DNA of 64,000 bases from Eretmocerus hayati (Eukaryota > Arthropoda > Insecta > Hymenoptera > Aphelinidae): NCBI GenBank assembly GCA_029851415.1, contig CM056743.1, forward strand, positions 27,194,905 to 27,258,904, in the 5' to 3' direction. The position numbers were made by a program, and so were the translations under genes. The notes under the pieces are model-generated. The model did no database searches, had not been told where the DNA came from, and worked only from the letters and a program-made list of their open reading frames with translations. Shown here piece after piece: positions 37,201-47,400 of this stretch. Every line of letters starts with the position of its first letter. Within the stretch, counting starts at the first letter, position 1.

Positions 37201-39060
37201 CAAAACTTGCTCACATGTTTATTCTTACGTAATTTTGGATTGTGTTCAACAATTACACATTGATATGAGATTTTCTAATGTATCAATTTTTCTTTTGCAG
37301 ACAGATGAATCTTATTCAAACAAGTTTAAATGAAGTCCTAGTGGTTCAATTACTATTCTTCTCGATAAATCTTTGTTTGGAAGGATATCAATTAGTGAAT
37401 GTGAGTAGTTCAACAAAATTTCTTTGTATTTGAAGATACATGTTTCATTAATGATCCAATTCATTCACGATCGTTGAATAACTAGAAATTACAATTTCAG
37501 CTCTTCTTATTAAATCCAATGGTAAACTTTGGTCAAATTGGTTATACATCAACTCTAATTCTTCTAAACCTCACGACTCTTTTTGCACTATGTTTCATTT
37601 CGGAGGAGTTACGAACTGAGGTGATAAGATTTATCAAAATCTCACTAGTGAAATTTACTTGGGAAAACCATTCAGTATTATATTGAAAACTTCATTCTGC
37701 TAATTACAGAGTGCAAAAATCTCCCGAGCTATCTACGACACTGAGTGGTACAAATTACGACCTGATGAATTGAGACAATTATTGATGATAAGTATGGCAT
37801 CAGCTAGACCATTCGAACTTAGCGCTGGAAACTTATTCGGACTGTCACACGAATTATTCGTGAAAGTTAGTTCATTTTGTCCGAGCAAATAGTCACCCGT
37901 ATGAAAAAAGTTACCCCCCTAGCTAACCTAGGTTACGAACCTAGGTAATTACCGAGTGATGTAGACCTAGGTTACGAAGTATGGGAATTACCTATCTAAT
38001 TACAAAGTTTTTTACCCAGCCTTAAGCACACCTATACAGCTTGAGTGGGGAATCTTAGGGGGGTATTTTGCTATAATCAAACCTACTCCAGGCGAGCTGA
38101 ATTTTACTCAGTTGGTTTTGGTGGATGATTTAACACGGTTTCGGTCGCGCTTACCGATTCGAATTTTTACCCAGCTAGGGAGTATGAGTAGAGTTGTGTA
38201 GGTGTTTCAGCTGCGATCGGTAGATTTACAGTACCGAGACCTAGGTAGTAGCTGAAGAATTACTCACCTAGGATCCAACTAGGTAGTATCGCACGTTCTA
38301 CCCAGCCAAAGTTGTCTCCCATCTCGCGAGTGAAGGTAAAAATGTACGGATTTTCAAACGATCGGATAGTATACTCTTACCCAGCTTTGGCTACAGCGGT
38401 ACAAATGACTGGGTAACCTTATACTTTCTACCCAGCCAGAATCTACAACCATCTGGCGAGTATAGGTAGAGACGTAGAAAAAATTTTCCACGTAAATTTA
38501 CCCATTCGTTTTTGGACCTTCCTGGTTGGGCAAATCCGAGGTTTTACCCACTTGGCAGCTACCCACTGACACCTTAAGTAGGGAGGCTCAACTAGGTAAG
38601 ATTTTTGTTTTGAAAACCGAAAAAAAATTATTCGGGTAATTACTTTGAAAATTCTGATTTGAGTTTTAACTCTACTCATACTCCCTAGCTGGGTAAAAAT
38701 TCGAATCGGTAAGCGCGACCGAAACCGTGTTAAATCATCCACCAAAACCAACTGAGTAAAATTCAGCTCGCCTGGAGTAGGTTTGATTATAGCAAAATAC
38801 CCCCCTAAGATTCCCCACTCAAGCGGCTGGGTAAAAAACTTTGTAATTAGATAGGTAATTCCCATACTTCGTAACCTAGGTCTACATCACTCGGTAATTA
38901 CCTAGGTTCGTAACCAACCTAGGTTAGCTAGGGGGGTAACTTTTTTCATACGGGAAAATGAGTAATAATATATCTTTCTCAAATTTAGGTCCTCAAAACA
39001 TCATACTACTCTATGAATATGTTATTGGCGGCAAAAAAGAAGAGCACTGTGGGTTACTAG
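24934..39060 (+). CDS. Odorant receptor gene A (7tm_6), six exons
   Basis: Joining 24934-25237, 35807-36293, 37301-37400, 37501-37620, 37710-37865 and 38989-39060 gives 1239 bases, 412 codons plus stop. All introns start GT and end AG, and phases match (1, 2, 0, 0, 0). Insect odorant receptors are seven-helix ligand-gated channels that assemble with Orco, N-terminus inside, in olfactory neuron dendrites. The N-terminal exon has helices 1-2 (FRFIFTLTIILFFCIIPQTT, ITIAVVKFGAIKF) and the marker GNDMNVIFDVLTTGD. Exon 2 carries helices 3-4. The C-terminal exons have the family signature: DTEWYKL, then MASARPFELSAGNLFGLS, then VLKTSYYSMNML. The length is normal for the family. The start is the first ATG of the open frame; an in-frame ATG at 24940 is possible. 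The product is predicted intact. Confidence 0.9.
25238..27887. other. Receptor A intron 1, left part
   Basis: No gene or bounded element is recognised. A GC-rich patch lies at 25330-25540. A small hairpin (GACTGGGGTG with its complement CACCCCAGTC) lies near 26217-26242. A run of GTGCGTAAAG-like motifs in both orientations lies at 27130-27310. Confidence 0.4.
27888..28937. repeat. Candidate solo LTR (about 1.05 kb)
   Basis: The stretch begins TGTAACGGACTCG and ends GGTTCGTAACA, so it has TGT...ACA termini. The flanks are ACCTC and GCCTC, a possible 4-5 bp target duplication with one mismatch. It contains a TATATATA-type promoter-like patch near 28750. No internal gag or pol follows, so a solo LTR is the best reading. 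No second copy in the window confirms it. Confidence 0.4.
28938..30125. other. Receptor A intron 1, middle part
   Basis: No gene is recognised. A GC-rich, CpG-rich stretch occurs at 29760-29910. There are no terminal repeats that I can pair. Confidence 0.4.
30135..30486 (-). other. R1-like element 3' untranslated region
   Basis: The stretch between the ORF2 stop at 30487 and the A-run at 30126-30134 has no coding frame. It is GC-rich and includes CACCCTGAAGTAATGC and a TTTACCGGGTTGG block. The A-run marks the 3' terminus where reverse transcription of such elements begins. Confidence 0.6.
30487..31235 (-). pseudogene. R1-like ORF2, C-terminal region
   Basis: The frame contains TISAYCTVSDQAACVLAGT, then LVAERVRVYENAKKLS, then a Trp-rich stretch. 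The last part reads IGHGCFGEYL, CQMCEVDWADAEHALFQC. This is the Cys-Cys-His-Cys set that closes ORF2 in R1-type elements. Two frames are needed to read it, so there is at least one frameshift near 30975. Confidence 0.75.
31236..31620. other. Unrelated block within the R1-like ORF2
   Basis: The RT-to-C-terminal linker is interrupted by about 385 GC-rich bases that give no retroelement similarity in any frame. Long open frames on the plus strand here are most simply due to GC content. It may be an insertion or a scrambled segment; no terminal repeats were found. Confidence 0.4.
31624..32878 (-). pseudogene. R1-like ORF2, reverse transcriptase
   Basis: The segments are read in three frames. RRAAKRLASGNAQGLDGITN at about 32730 is the start of the RT fingers. 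NNAFNTASWERI at 32265-32300 is the first catalytic block, where the first Asp precedes. GIAQGSVSGPF at 32125 is the template-grip loop. IGFADDAALVVVADT at 32020-32050 carries the catalytic Asp pair. KRELKYLGVWF at 31820 is the thumb. The frame changes show several indels, so no functional enzyme is predicted. Confidence 0.85.
33123..33638 (-). pseudogene. R1-like ORF2, endonuclease-RT linker
   Basis: The first 100 residues (RRAYWCNEEIGDLRCNANAK, RDAIRCSERKCWAKLCSMVD, RDPWDTPYQVV) are the conserved linker between endonuclease and RT in R1-clade ORF2. From about 33330 the similarity stops. The remaining 200 bases, and 32880-33120, do not match a retroelement, so a block of about 450 bp seems foreign or scrambled. 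Confidence 0.7.
33640..34400 (-). pseudogene. R1-like ORF2, AP-type endonuclease
   Basis: ORF2 starts MASFLQANLRRSNDAHSLIE at 34400, the first strand of the endonuclease-exonuclease-phosphatase fold (the N in QANL). It continues after a stop with LGADVLVISEQYLRGER and ISNIAVCSCYYSSNAP, the catalytic Glu lying in SEQ. Near 33810 it reads ETLSDHCHIFF, whose SDH is the last catalytic motif. At least three stops or frameshifts are present. In life this domain nicks the target to prime reverse transcription. Confidence 0.8.
34393..35493 (-). pseudogene. R1-like ORF1 (gag-like RNA-binding protein)
   Basis: The ATG at 35493 (MEPHYTPAKS) opens a frame rich in basic residues. It runs through ALLIEVKEDGLSYADMIKRV and GHLLIELEKGVNAKAVEDAL to the RRM-like core. 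It reaches a first zinc knuckle, CYDCLQYG, where a TAG (34606-34608) interrupts. The same frame continues to further knuckles (CFNCGEEGHIAAAC, CLSCKALKEDHKH) and ends at 34393. ORF1 proteins bind the element RNA. The single in-frame stop is the only break seen in ORF1, so it is better preserved than ORF2. Confidence 0.85.
35807..36293 (+). CDS. Receptor A exon 2
   Basis: The acceptor is TTCCAG; the first two bases complete the Gly codon begun at 25237. The exon encodes the cytoplasmic/TM3-TM4 part: RRDWSLSNEEQRQTM, GRIVYLCYITQAL and TTTSDGFIIMCLL. It ends AACCTTCGCAG with donor GTGATA, phase 2. Confidence 0.88.
36294..37300. other. Receptor A intron 2 with short repeats
   Basis: A short hairpin-like MITE remnant lies at about 36540-36690: TTCCAATTATTCTCAAATTC pairs with GAATTCGAGGATAATTGGAA. 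The stretch 37040-37150 shares a diverged direct copy with about 40090-40200. Confidence 0.5.
37301..37865 (+). CDS. Receptor A exons 3-5
   Basis: The exons are 37301-37400, 37501-37620 and 37710-37865, separated by introns of 100 and 89 bases. They encode helix 5 (EVLVVQLLFFSINLCLEGYQ), helix 6 (FGQIGYTSTLILLNLTTLFA) and the conserved loop and start of helix 7 (DTEWYKLRPDELRQLL). The 100-base exon that starts in phase 2 and ends in phase 0 is matched by an identically sized exon in receptor B. Confidence 0.9.
37896..38954. mobile_element. 1.06-kb palindromic element in the last intron of receptor A
   Basis: The ends are CCCGTATGAAAAAAGTTACC at 37896 and its perfect complement ending at 38954. 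The arms of about 290 bp (to about 38185, and from about 38664) match almost base for base. The loop of about 480 bp repeats CCCAGC and CCTAGG-type motifs. Both arms carry several ACCTAGGT self-complementary sites. No coding capacity and no clear target duplication. It lies in an intron and leaves both splice sites untouched. Confidence 0.85.
38989..39060 (+). CDS. Receptor A terminal exon
   Basis: The acceptor is AAATTTAG. The exon encodes VLKTSYYSMNMLLAAKKK and five more residues to TAG at 39058-39060. The VLKTSYSY/YSMNML form is the usual end of helix 7 in insect odorant receptors. It begins 34 bases after the palindromic element. Confidence 0.88.
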   Translation, partial: VLKTSYYSMNMLLAAKKKSTVGY

Positions 39061-39124
39061 GAGAGAAATCAACTTTTTATAATTTGTCAATGTTTTCACT
39101 CCACTATCTTCGATGACTACCTTT

Positions 39125-39606
39125 CTCCAATCTTGGAACGGTGGAGATTGATGTTGTTGGTGGGAATCCGAAAAAATAGATATTGATTAATGAAGAGTAA
39201 CAAATTATCAGAACAAATCTCAATATGCTTTGCATTTATCAACGGGGGATTTGCCAATTTTTCAAGGGAGGATTGTGCTCAATCTATTCTTCCATCCATC
39301 GCCTTGGTATTCCCTATGAGAATTTTCAAAATTTCACAAAATTCAACTGCAACTGCTTCACTCCTGTTACTTTGTTGGGTCCTGGATATTATAGTTGAAT
39401 TTTGTGAAACTTTGAAAATACTCATGGGAAATACCAAGGCGATGGATGGAATACTAGAATGAGCACCTTGAATAATTGGAAAATCCCCTGTTGATGAATA
39501 CAAAGCATATTGAGATTTGTTCTGATAATTTGTTGCTCTCCATTAATCAATGTTTATTTTTTCGGATTCCCACCAACTACATCGATCTCCACCGTTCCAA
39601 GATGAG
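39125..39606. mobile_element. About 480-bp foldback MITE downstream of receptor A
   Basis: The stretch from about 39132 (TTGGAACGGTGGAGAT near the start) is inverted to about 39606. Examples are TTATCAGAACAAATCTCAATA near 39209 with its complement near 39508, and CATCGCCTTGGTATTCCC with its complement at about 39435. The arms are nearly complete to the centre at about 39375. It starts about 65 bases after the stop codon, so it may lie in the 3' untranslated region of receptor A. Confidence 0.8.
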
Positions 39607-40854
39607 AGAAAAATATGTAATACGTCCTTAATTTCAAGATAATCTTGTAATACGCTGAAGTATACCGCCCAAGTATATGACGCACCACAGTTAAGGAATC
39701 CTGCATATGGCGGCCAACATGGGAACCCTTTACAGCGCGAATATCGGTGGAGTGGTAGATATAGGTGACGCGTGCATTTGCACACATCTATTTTTATTAT
39801 TATTAAACGCTTTTATTGCACTTGACCATGGCCCGTCTAGTGAACATCTGAAGGAATTAACACAGCTCGCACACGCGTTTCGTAGAATTGTTCATGAGTG
39901 TGGGTGCGTTTATTATGGAGGGCATAGCCATAAGTAAGAGACATATAATGTCTGCCAAAGTGTCTGCTGCATTCAATTCTCAATACAGTTTTCGAAATCT
40001 GAGTGACTCGCGACATAGTGGCGCCATATATATAGGGCTTATGTGAGCTGCCCTTTGTCGTGTATAGTGCAATTTTTTTCAAGCAATTTTCACTGCTCAA
40101 CTAAATTCTATCTCTCTCACACTCTGCCGAATTCTTCCGTAAATTCTACAACATTTCTTCGCGCAGTGAATAAAAGCGTTTCTTAAAAATTCTTTTTTAA
40201 CCTTTACTTATTTTCCGTCGAGCACATTGTTTTCCGTGTTCACAAATCAAAAAACATATACATATCACGTCAAAACACCGCCGCTAACGCAGCCTGGCGT
40301 GATCGTCCTCAAAGAGGATAACGCCACGTCTCGTTTTATACTTCACACCGAGGGTAATGCTATCTGCAAAGCGCAAGATATGAAATGCTCTTGGGCTGGC
40401 TTGAATCATTTTTTACGCACATTATTCAAATTTCTATCATTTTCCAAAATTGATTGTGGTCATGAATATAATAAATAATATTATGCTACTCTCGACAAGC
40501 AAAAAATATATTAATCTTGAGATACTCAACGTACAAATACTGTCGAAGTGGAGATAAAAATGCCGATTCTAAATCTTGTATAGCTCTCATCATAAAATGT
40601 AGCAATTTCACATACATACTCGTACCTCGTCATTTGAGAAAGTTTTGAGATAATTGATTAAGTGCATAGGATCCAGAATTGTATTTCGCTCAGCAAGTTG
40701 TTTTGAGCTATTGAAAGTTGAAACACTGTACTTAAAAGTAATCAAGTCTAAACCACAGTCTTCACTGTGGGAGTCTGTCAATCAAACAAGAGTTTCAACT
40801 GATCTAGAAAGTCTAACAATTCTCATTGAACTTTCCATCCGAAATCGCGCTAAA
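39607..40854. other. Spacer between receptors A and B
   Basis: No gene is recognised. The part at about 40090-40200 (AAATTCTATCTCTCTCACAC, then AATTCTACAACATTTCTTCG) is a direct diverged repeat of 37040-37150. The promoter of receptor B should lie within the last few hundred bases; nothing specific is identifiable. Confidence 0.5.
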
Positions 40855-41427
40855 ATGACTATGATAGTGTCACAAGTGAGCATTCTCATATAATATTTGA
40901 AGTTTTATCGCAAAATACTACAAAACTGTTTCTTAATATTGTCAAATTCTATGTAAAACGAACAAGAGCTTGTTTTCAGGCACAGAATGAACTTACCAGA
41001 AGCTCGGAAGTTTTCCAATGGATTAAATGTTTGATGTCTGCACTTGGTTTATGGCCAGATAATCTAAACAACTTCATATTCACCCTGACTTTTGGATATT
41101 TTAGTTATCAAATGTTTCTTGAATACGTAGATTTATTTATTTTCATAGAAAATTTTGAGCACGTTCTCATCAATCTTACTGAAAACATGGCCTTCTCACA
41201 AATATTCGTCAGGTTATTGATGTTACGTATTTACAATCGAGATATCGGAGAACTCATCGCTGAAGCTCGAAAAGATTTTGATGCGAACAATTACACGACT
41301 GAAGAGAGGAAAATTTTCATGTCATATCACGTAAAGTCCAAAAGATACATGACACTCTTGATTGCTAATACTGCTTTTACTGCAACATCTTTTTATGCTA
41401 AGCCTCTTTTGGGACAAATGGGCGAAG
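40855..41427 (+). CDS. Receptor B exons 1-2
   Basis: Exon 1 (40855-40875) is MTMIVSQ with donor GTGAGC. Exon 2 (40980-41427) begins after TTTTCAG and ends GGCGAAG with donor GTAAGT, phase 1. It holds helices 1-3 and the glycosylation-like NLT and NYT sites. Confidence 0.8.
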
Positions 41428-44400
41428 GTAAGTAATCTCAGCATCTATAACTATCGTTGAAAACACGAAGAAATTGTAATTTGCTGATAGAAATAATTTT
41501 TGGGTCATGTTGTGAGACTGTGAAGATATATACGGATTCGATAGAAGGGACAATGCATAAGTTACGCAATGGAAAAATGCATAATTTCAGCACGCCCTCT
41601 TCCCCCTTGCAAGATTTTCCAAATAGGAAATTGTTGATTGTACACGGAATTTTAGAAATCGAGAGATCCCCTGAGACCCTGAAACCCTTCCGTTATTTGT
41701 GGACGTTCCTCATTCATGATGTTCTAAACGAGTAAGATGCCGCAGAAAAAGTACCCCTTCTTGTTATTTCGAAATGGTTGTAAATCGCATGAAACCTGTT
41801 GTCGATTTGAGGGGGACGTCTGATAGTGACATGTTTTTGGTACTGACGTCAGAGGTTATTTTCAAGGTCAGTTAATGGTCGACTCGCGCGGCTATTCGAA
41901 TGATAAAATATCCTTTCGACTTTTACTCTCAAAGGAATGTGAAGGATTGTAAAACTTTTGGATCAAACATTTTTTGACCCGATGCCTCGCGAGATCGAGG
42001 AGGGTCACTAGCAGTGGCGCGGCGGACGGTATAACCTCTGGACGCTAAGCTCTCGCGCAGGAGAGTTTTTCAGATCCGGGTCACAGATTTGGCTGAGACT
42101 TTGGAGATAGTTTTCTCCTAGCACCAAAAGATGAAAGCCAATATTATGGACCCTAACTCTCAAACGTTTCTGAGTTACAGCAAAGGACATAAGCATTGCA
42201 GGTATACCGATGTGTAATGGTTATTAACTAAGGAACCTATATGAACAATGCTTATGTTTTTACCAACGCTTGAGCGTTAAAGTTTATGATTATGGGTATC
42301 TTTTTTTGGCACTAAAAGAAGACTATTTCCAGAGTTTCAGCCGAATCCGTGATCCAGATCTGAAACACTCTCCTGGTCAGTGTGAGAATTGATGCAAAAC
42401 ATTTCAAATGAAATTAACCAAAGCTAATTCAAGGTGGTAACCTTAACCTCAAACTTGGAAGACATGCTCTCTCCGGTGGAATCAGTAAAAATCAGCAAAA
42501 ATGCTCTGCACATCAGTGGTTGGGAGCGATTTTCATTAATTCCGACGGAGATAGAGTATAAGATCAGAACCATGTATGGACGAGCAGCGTCACTATAAGG
42601 TAAAGGCGCCAGTAGTGGAACACGGCTAGTTGGGCGCCTATAGTGGAACACCCAATTCACATGGATTTTTAACCGCGAAAAGTCGATCTATCATCAGAGT
42701 AAAAATTATACAGTGGCTGACTCTACAACCTCGCGCTGGACGCGCTGCGCTGTTTGCGCGAATTGGTGCCCTTAGTTGTATTTGAAACACCAGAATAGAT
42801 CATTTCGACGTAAAATTTGACGAGGAATACGATAAACATAACAATTTTGAGCTCTCCAATGTCCCTTGCTTGGTATTAACGACTTTTTGAAAAATGAACT
42901 AAGAAAAAAAAATACCGAGCTGGGGTTGACTTGTAGCTCGAATCCTATATTTTATCGTATTCCTCGTTAAATTTTACGTCGAAATGGTGTATTCAGTTAT
43001 TTCAAATGCAAATAAGGGCACCAAGAGATAAGGTATTCTGGCTGGACCAACGGTATGCCACCAATCTCTTGGTGCCCTTGGTTGCATTTGAAATATTTAA
43101 ATGAACCGTTTTGACGTAAAATTTGAATAGGAATACGATAAAGATATCAGGTTCGAGGTTTAAAGTGTCTCTCACGTGGTATATAATAACGATTTCTTGG
43201 GAAAACGATTGACACCATCCAGGGAGTGACTTGCAGCTTAAATCTGGCATCTTTATCGTATTCCTCGTCAAATTTTACGTCCTAATAGTCTTTTCGGATC
43301 TTTCAAATGGAACTAAGAGCACCAAGAGATTAGCGGCATAGTGCTGGTGCAGCCAAAATACGGTATTTGCGCAAGCAGCGCGGCGCGCGAATACCCTATC
43401 TAATAGCTCGAGGTTGTAGAGTCAGCCAGTGTTCTTCGATATTATATATTTCAAATTGATGCCCTGCAACACCCGTAAAAAATTCATAAATCAAAAGAAA
43501 AATTATGAGGAGCCTTCCTCGAAAATGGAGCCAATAATGGAACAAGAGTCTGCCCTCAACTGGAACAGGTTTTATATTCTCACTGTATTGAAAAACCATC
43601 CGGGAATTGATTTTAACCGGTCACGCATCATTTATTCCATACAGATCAGCACAACTAAAGCACTAATTATCTACCAAATATTCTCAGAATGATTCCAATG
43701 CGCTGTTCCACTATATGAGACTTTTCGCGTTCCAATGAGGGCACCGAGCTCAGGATTTGTTGTTCCACTACAGGAAACAACAGATCCTTTAGGGAACATT
43801 CAATTACTCTTATTGTATACGAGTAATCAACTTGTACCTTTTTCAAAATATGCAGAAAGAGTATGCCTATAAGATGCGCTACTGCCCGTCCGCGAAAAAC
43901 TCAAATTATATTCAAAAAATGTAAATTACTGATTAGCACTCATTTTTTGTTCCACTACTGGCGACTTTACCTTACGCAGACTCCATCTTCTTGTGAGACG
44001 ACCTCATTTTAATTCACATCAAAATATGTTATACATGAATACAATACTTTGGTGTTGATTTCTCCGTTTTTCCGGAATTAAGGTCGAAAGTATAGACTAT
44101 TCCATTGAAGATAATCGAGTGGACCTCCGCGGTTAAAAACAAGATCACATCAGGCGTGTTCCTCAAATTACGATTTTACGTAGGTATTTCGAGGTCTGTA
44201 ATGGTTCTAAACCATTTCTGAAAAAGGGGACGGAGGAGGGGGCATTCGTATTTGAAGAATACCCTGTACACTTGATTACATGTATACTTCATTTCAGTGA
44301 TAGATTACGCTACATCAAAAAACCATGGGAATTCTTCGTTGATCTTCATATTACCTTATCAATTCTACACTTTCTATGAGATAAACGATGCGCCAACGTA

Positions 44401-47400
44401 TTTCTGGACATATGCTTCGCAGCTTCCTTTTGTTTTTGTCAGTGGTTTTGGTCAAGGTTCAGCTGATTGCATCATGGTAGCTCTAGTTTGCCATGTCTCG
44501 GGCCAAATGGCAGTACTCGCAACAAGGATCAGAAAAATCAACACTGACTCAGCTTTGTGCACAGAGGATATTTACAGGATCGTTGAACATCACATCAGAT
44601 TACTTCGGTAGTTTTTGGATGATACATGAAATAATTATCCCTGATGATGCTTACGAATATTCGATCTCAATTGCTAGATGAAATCAAACCCAAGTAAAAA
44701 TGATCAGTATAGGACCGAGCATGACCGAGTACCTCTTCTGGTACTTGGCCATGCTTGGTCAAGTACCGAAATTCGCGGTATACGACCATAAGCATGTTCA
44801 AGCATGACCAAGCACGATCGAGCATTTTAGAAAATACCCCCTCTTCATATCTCATTTCAATAACAATGATGCAGTTGATACTTTTTGGAAGTTTTCAAAG
44901 ATGTATCAAATACCCATACACTCACGCATCTGATAGAACAATTTTTCGACGATAATAATGATTGGGCCGTAAGCCCATGGTTGATGTTTGATGAATTCCA
45001 TTTAAAAACAGCGCATGAAAAATAGTGGTATCTCGTATTGATTTTTCGTGGTTTTTATTTCATTCTGTGGTCTGAAGTATGAAGTTTCCACCCACTGAGA
45101 GGTCCCTAAAAAATTTCGGAGTCGCCTGTGGAGACATTTCTGTTTCGCTTCTTGATCATGGTGTTCACCAAATCTCCTTCGAAAAATTCTCTGAATATTC
45201 GAGGTTCTCCAGTGCTCTCGAGGTAGAATTTCCAGATTCAAAATTAGAATAAATCAAATACAAATCAGTCGTTTTCGATGTATCTTCTGTGCTCGTCAAG
45301 CTGATGAAGTGTACAAAATCTCTTCCGGTATTCTCTCTGCCTCAGAAGATGATATCAACGTCGTGTCAATGAAAATGCTCAGAGCTAGGGATAAAAGTTG
45401 CTGAGCAAGTTTTTGGTCACAAGCAATAGAAGGATCGAAACAGCTCATGCCAGCGACCAAGGGCTGCAGAAACGGATCATGATGCATACTCGTTCGTGAG
45501 TAATTCTACGTTGATTCCGCAAGGTTTTCTCTGACCATTCTTTGATCCATCGACATTTTTTCCCGTTTTAAAATTTTGAAAAAAGATGGTTCTAACAGTT
45601 TTGAGTGCCTAAAGATTAATTTTGCATTGCCTAGATCTATCTGAGTGATCCTGCAATAAATTCAAAATTTGAGAAATTGACTCGGCAATTCGTGCACAGC
45701 TTTGGACTGCTTCCACCCATCGCGATTCTGCTCACGGAATTCAAAAGAGGGTTCAGAAACTTATCAATTCACCATCTGTTCAACATTTTCAAAACCGTTT
45801 CGGTCCTTGCCAGACTCAAAATAATCTTAAATTACGATGTTGGTGTAGCTTTTTCAACATGCTCAGAAAAATTCTTCTTCAACCAAGTTTTCGGTTGCCA
45901 TTGTTGTAATCTAGCCGTCAAAAATGTTGGAGCATCATTTCTAAGTTATGGCTTCCCTACAATTTTTTTTTGTGCATTAAAAAGTCGAAACAGTAAGAAA
46001 TAATTTTTTTAAAGCTGGAGTTTCTTGTAGGGCTTTGAATTTGACTTCATCGCGTTTGTCCAGTCATTTTACATCGAATATACTCAGATAGACCAGGGTG
46101 ATGCAAACAAATTTTGTTGGACCTAAAAACTTTAGGATCCATCTTCTTTCGACACTATGGAACAAGAACATGGTAGAATACGGAAAAAGAACTTGGAAGA
46201 ATATTGAAATGGTCGGAGAAAACCTTGCGGGATCGATATGGAATTACTGATTTAAAGGATTGCTTTCACTCAAATCGAAAAATTGACGGCCGTTGCAAAG
46301 CTAATGAAAAGCGAGTCAACTGACTTATTTGTGAAAATATCCAGGTTCTACGCGAGGATTCCCTGAATTTCCCCTGATTCCCGGGTGCAAATCGAATTCC
46401 CTGAGTTTTCCCTGATTTCCCTGATTTCCAGGTTCGGTGGACACCATGTTGATTCCATCAGAGCATCAAAATCATGATCTTTTGTTGCTAGATTAGATAT
46501 ATCTCGAGTTTGGCTCAAGATAATACAACGTTGTCTACTCCATTCAGAAGATCTTAAAAAAAACCTATCGAAAGAGACCTTGAAGATTTTCGTATACGAG
46601 TAGTTCCACGCGGAACAGACCTACGAAAGAGGGTCATGTCTCAGGTTGTTTTCTTCGAGGTTTTATTGGCTTTTCCATTCGATTCCATGGTACAAAACAT
46701 GAAATTTTCACCACCTCTCGAGCCCCATAAAAATATTCCAGGTATCTCCAACGTGCATTACTTTATGTTTCTGACTTAACAAAATTTGGGCGTTTTGTCA
46801 ATAAAATGTACATTTCTCGAATCCGTTTAGGGATACAGAGACGCGGTTTGCGGCATTTGGAAGGTCTTTGAAAAACCTATCGAAATCAGCCTTATAAAAT
46901 CGATTCCGAGGTCATGGGCGGCTTCAGCGGGCAAGAGAATGAAAAATACAAGAACATTGATTTTTCAAAAGGAAATTTTTTTTATTCCTCGAAAATTCGA
47001 TATTCGATGTAAAATGTAGTGCGTTCTTCCAGAAAAAAGTAGTCTCGAACATTTTTTGCGCCCTAAGGCCTGTTCTTGCTATTTTCTGCAAATCTAATTC
47101 CCAGGCAAGTAGAAATTTACTGCGCATGCGCAGGAATTTCGATTCTGAAAACCAATCCCATTGAAAAGCCAAGAAAATTTCCTTCGAAATGACCACTTTG
47201 CGAAGTTAATTTCATCAACTGGGATCGGAGCTGCAACGTATGGATGATAAACCCTCAGCTAGGGTGCGAAGCATAGGCGTACGCCATCCTGCGCGGATTT
47301 CCTTCATCATTCCCATCGGTACCCCCGACATACCTCCTGGGATCCAGTGGTCTTCTGGACGTTGTAGCTCTGGTCCAAATGCATGGAATTGACTTCGTCA

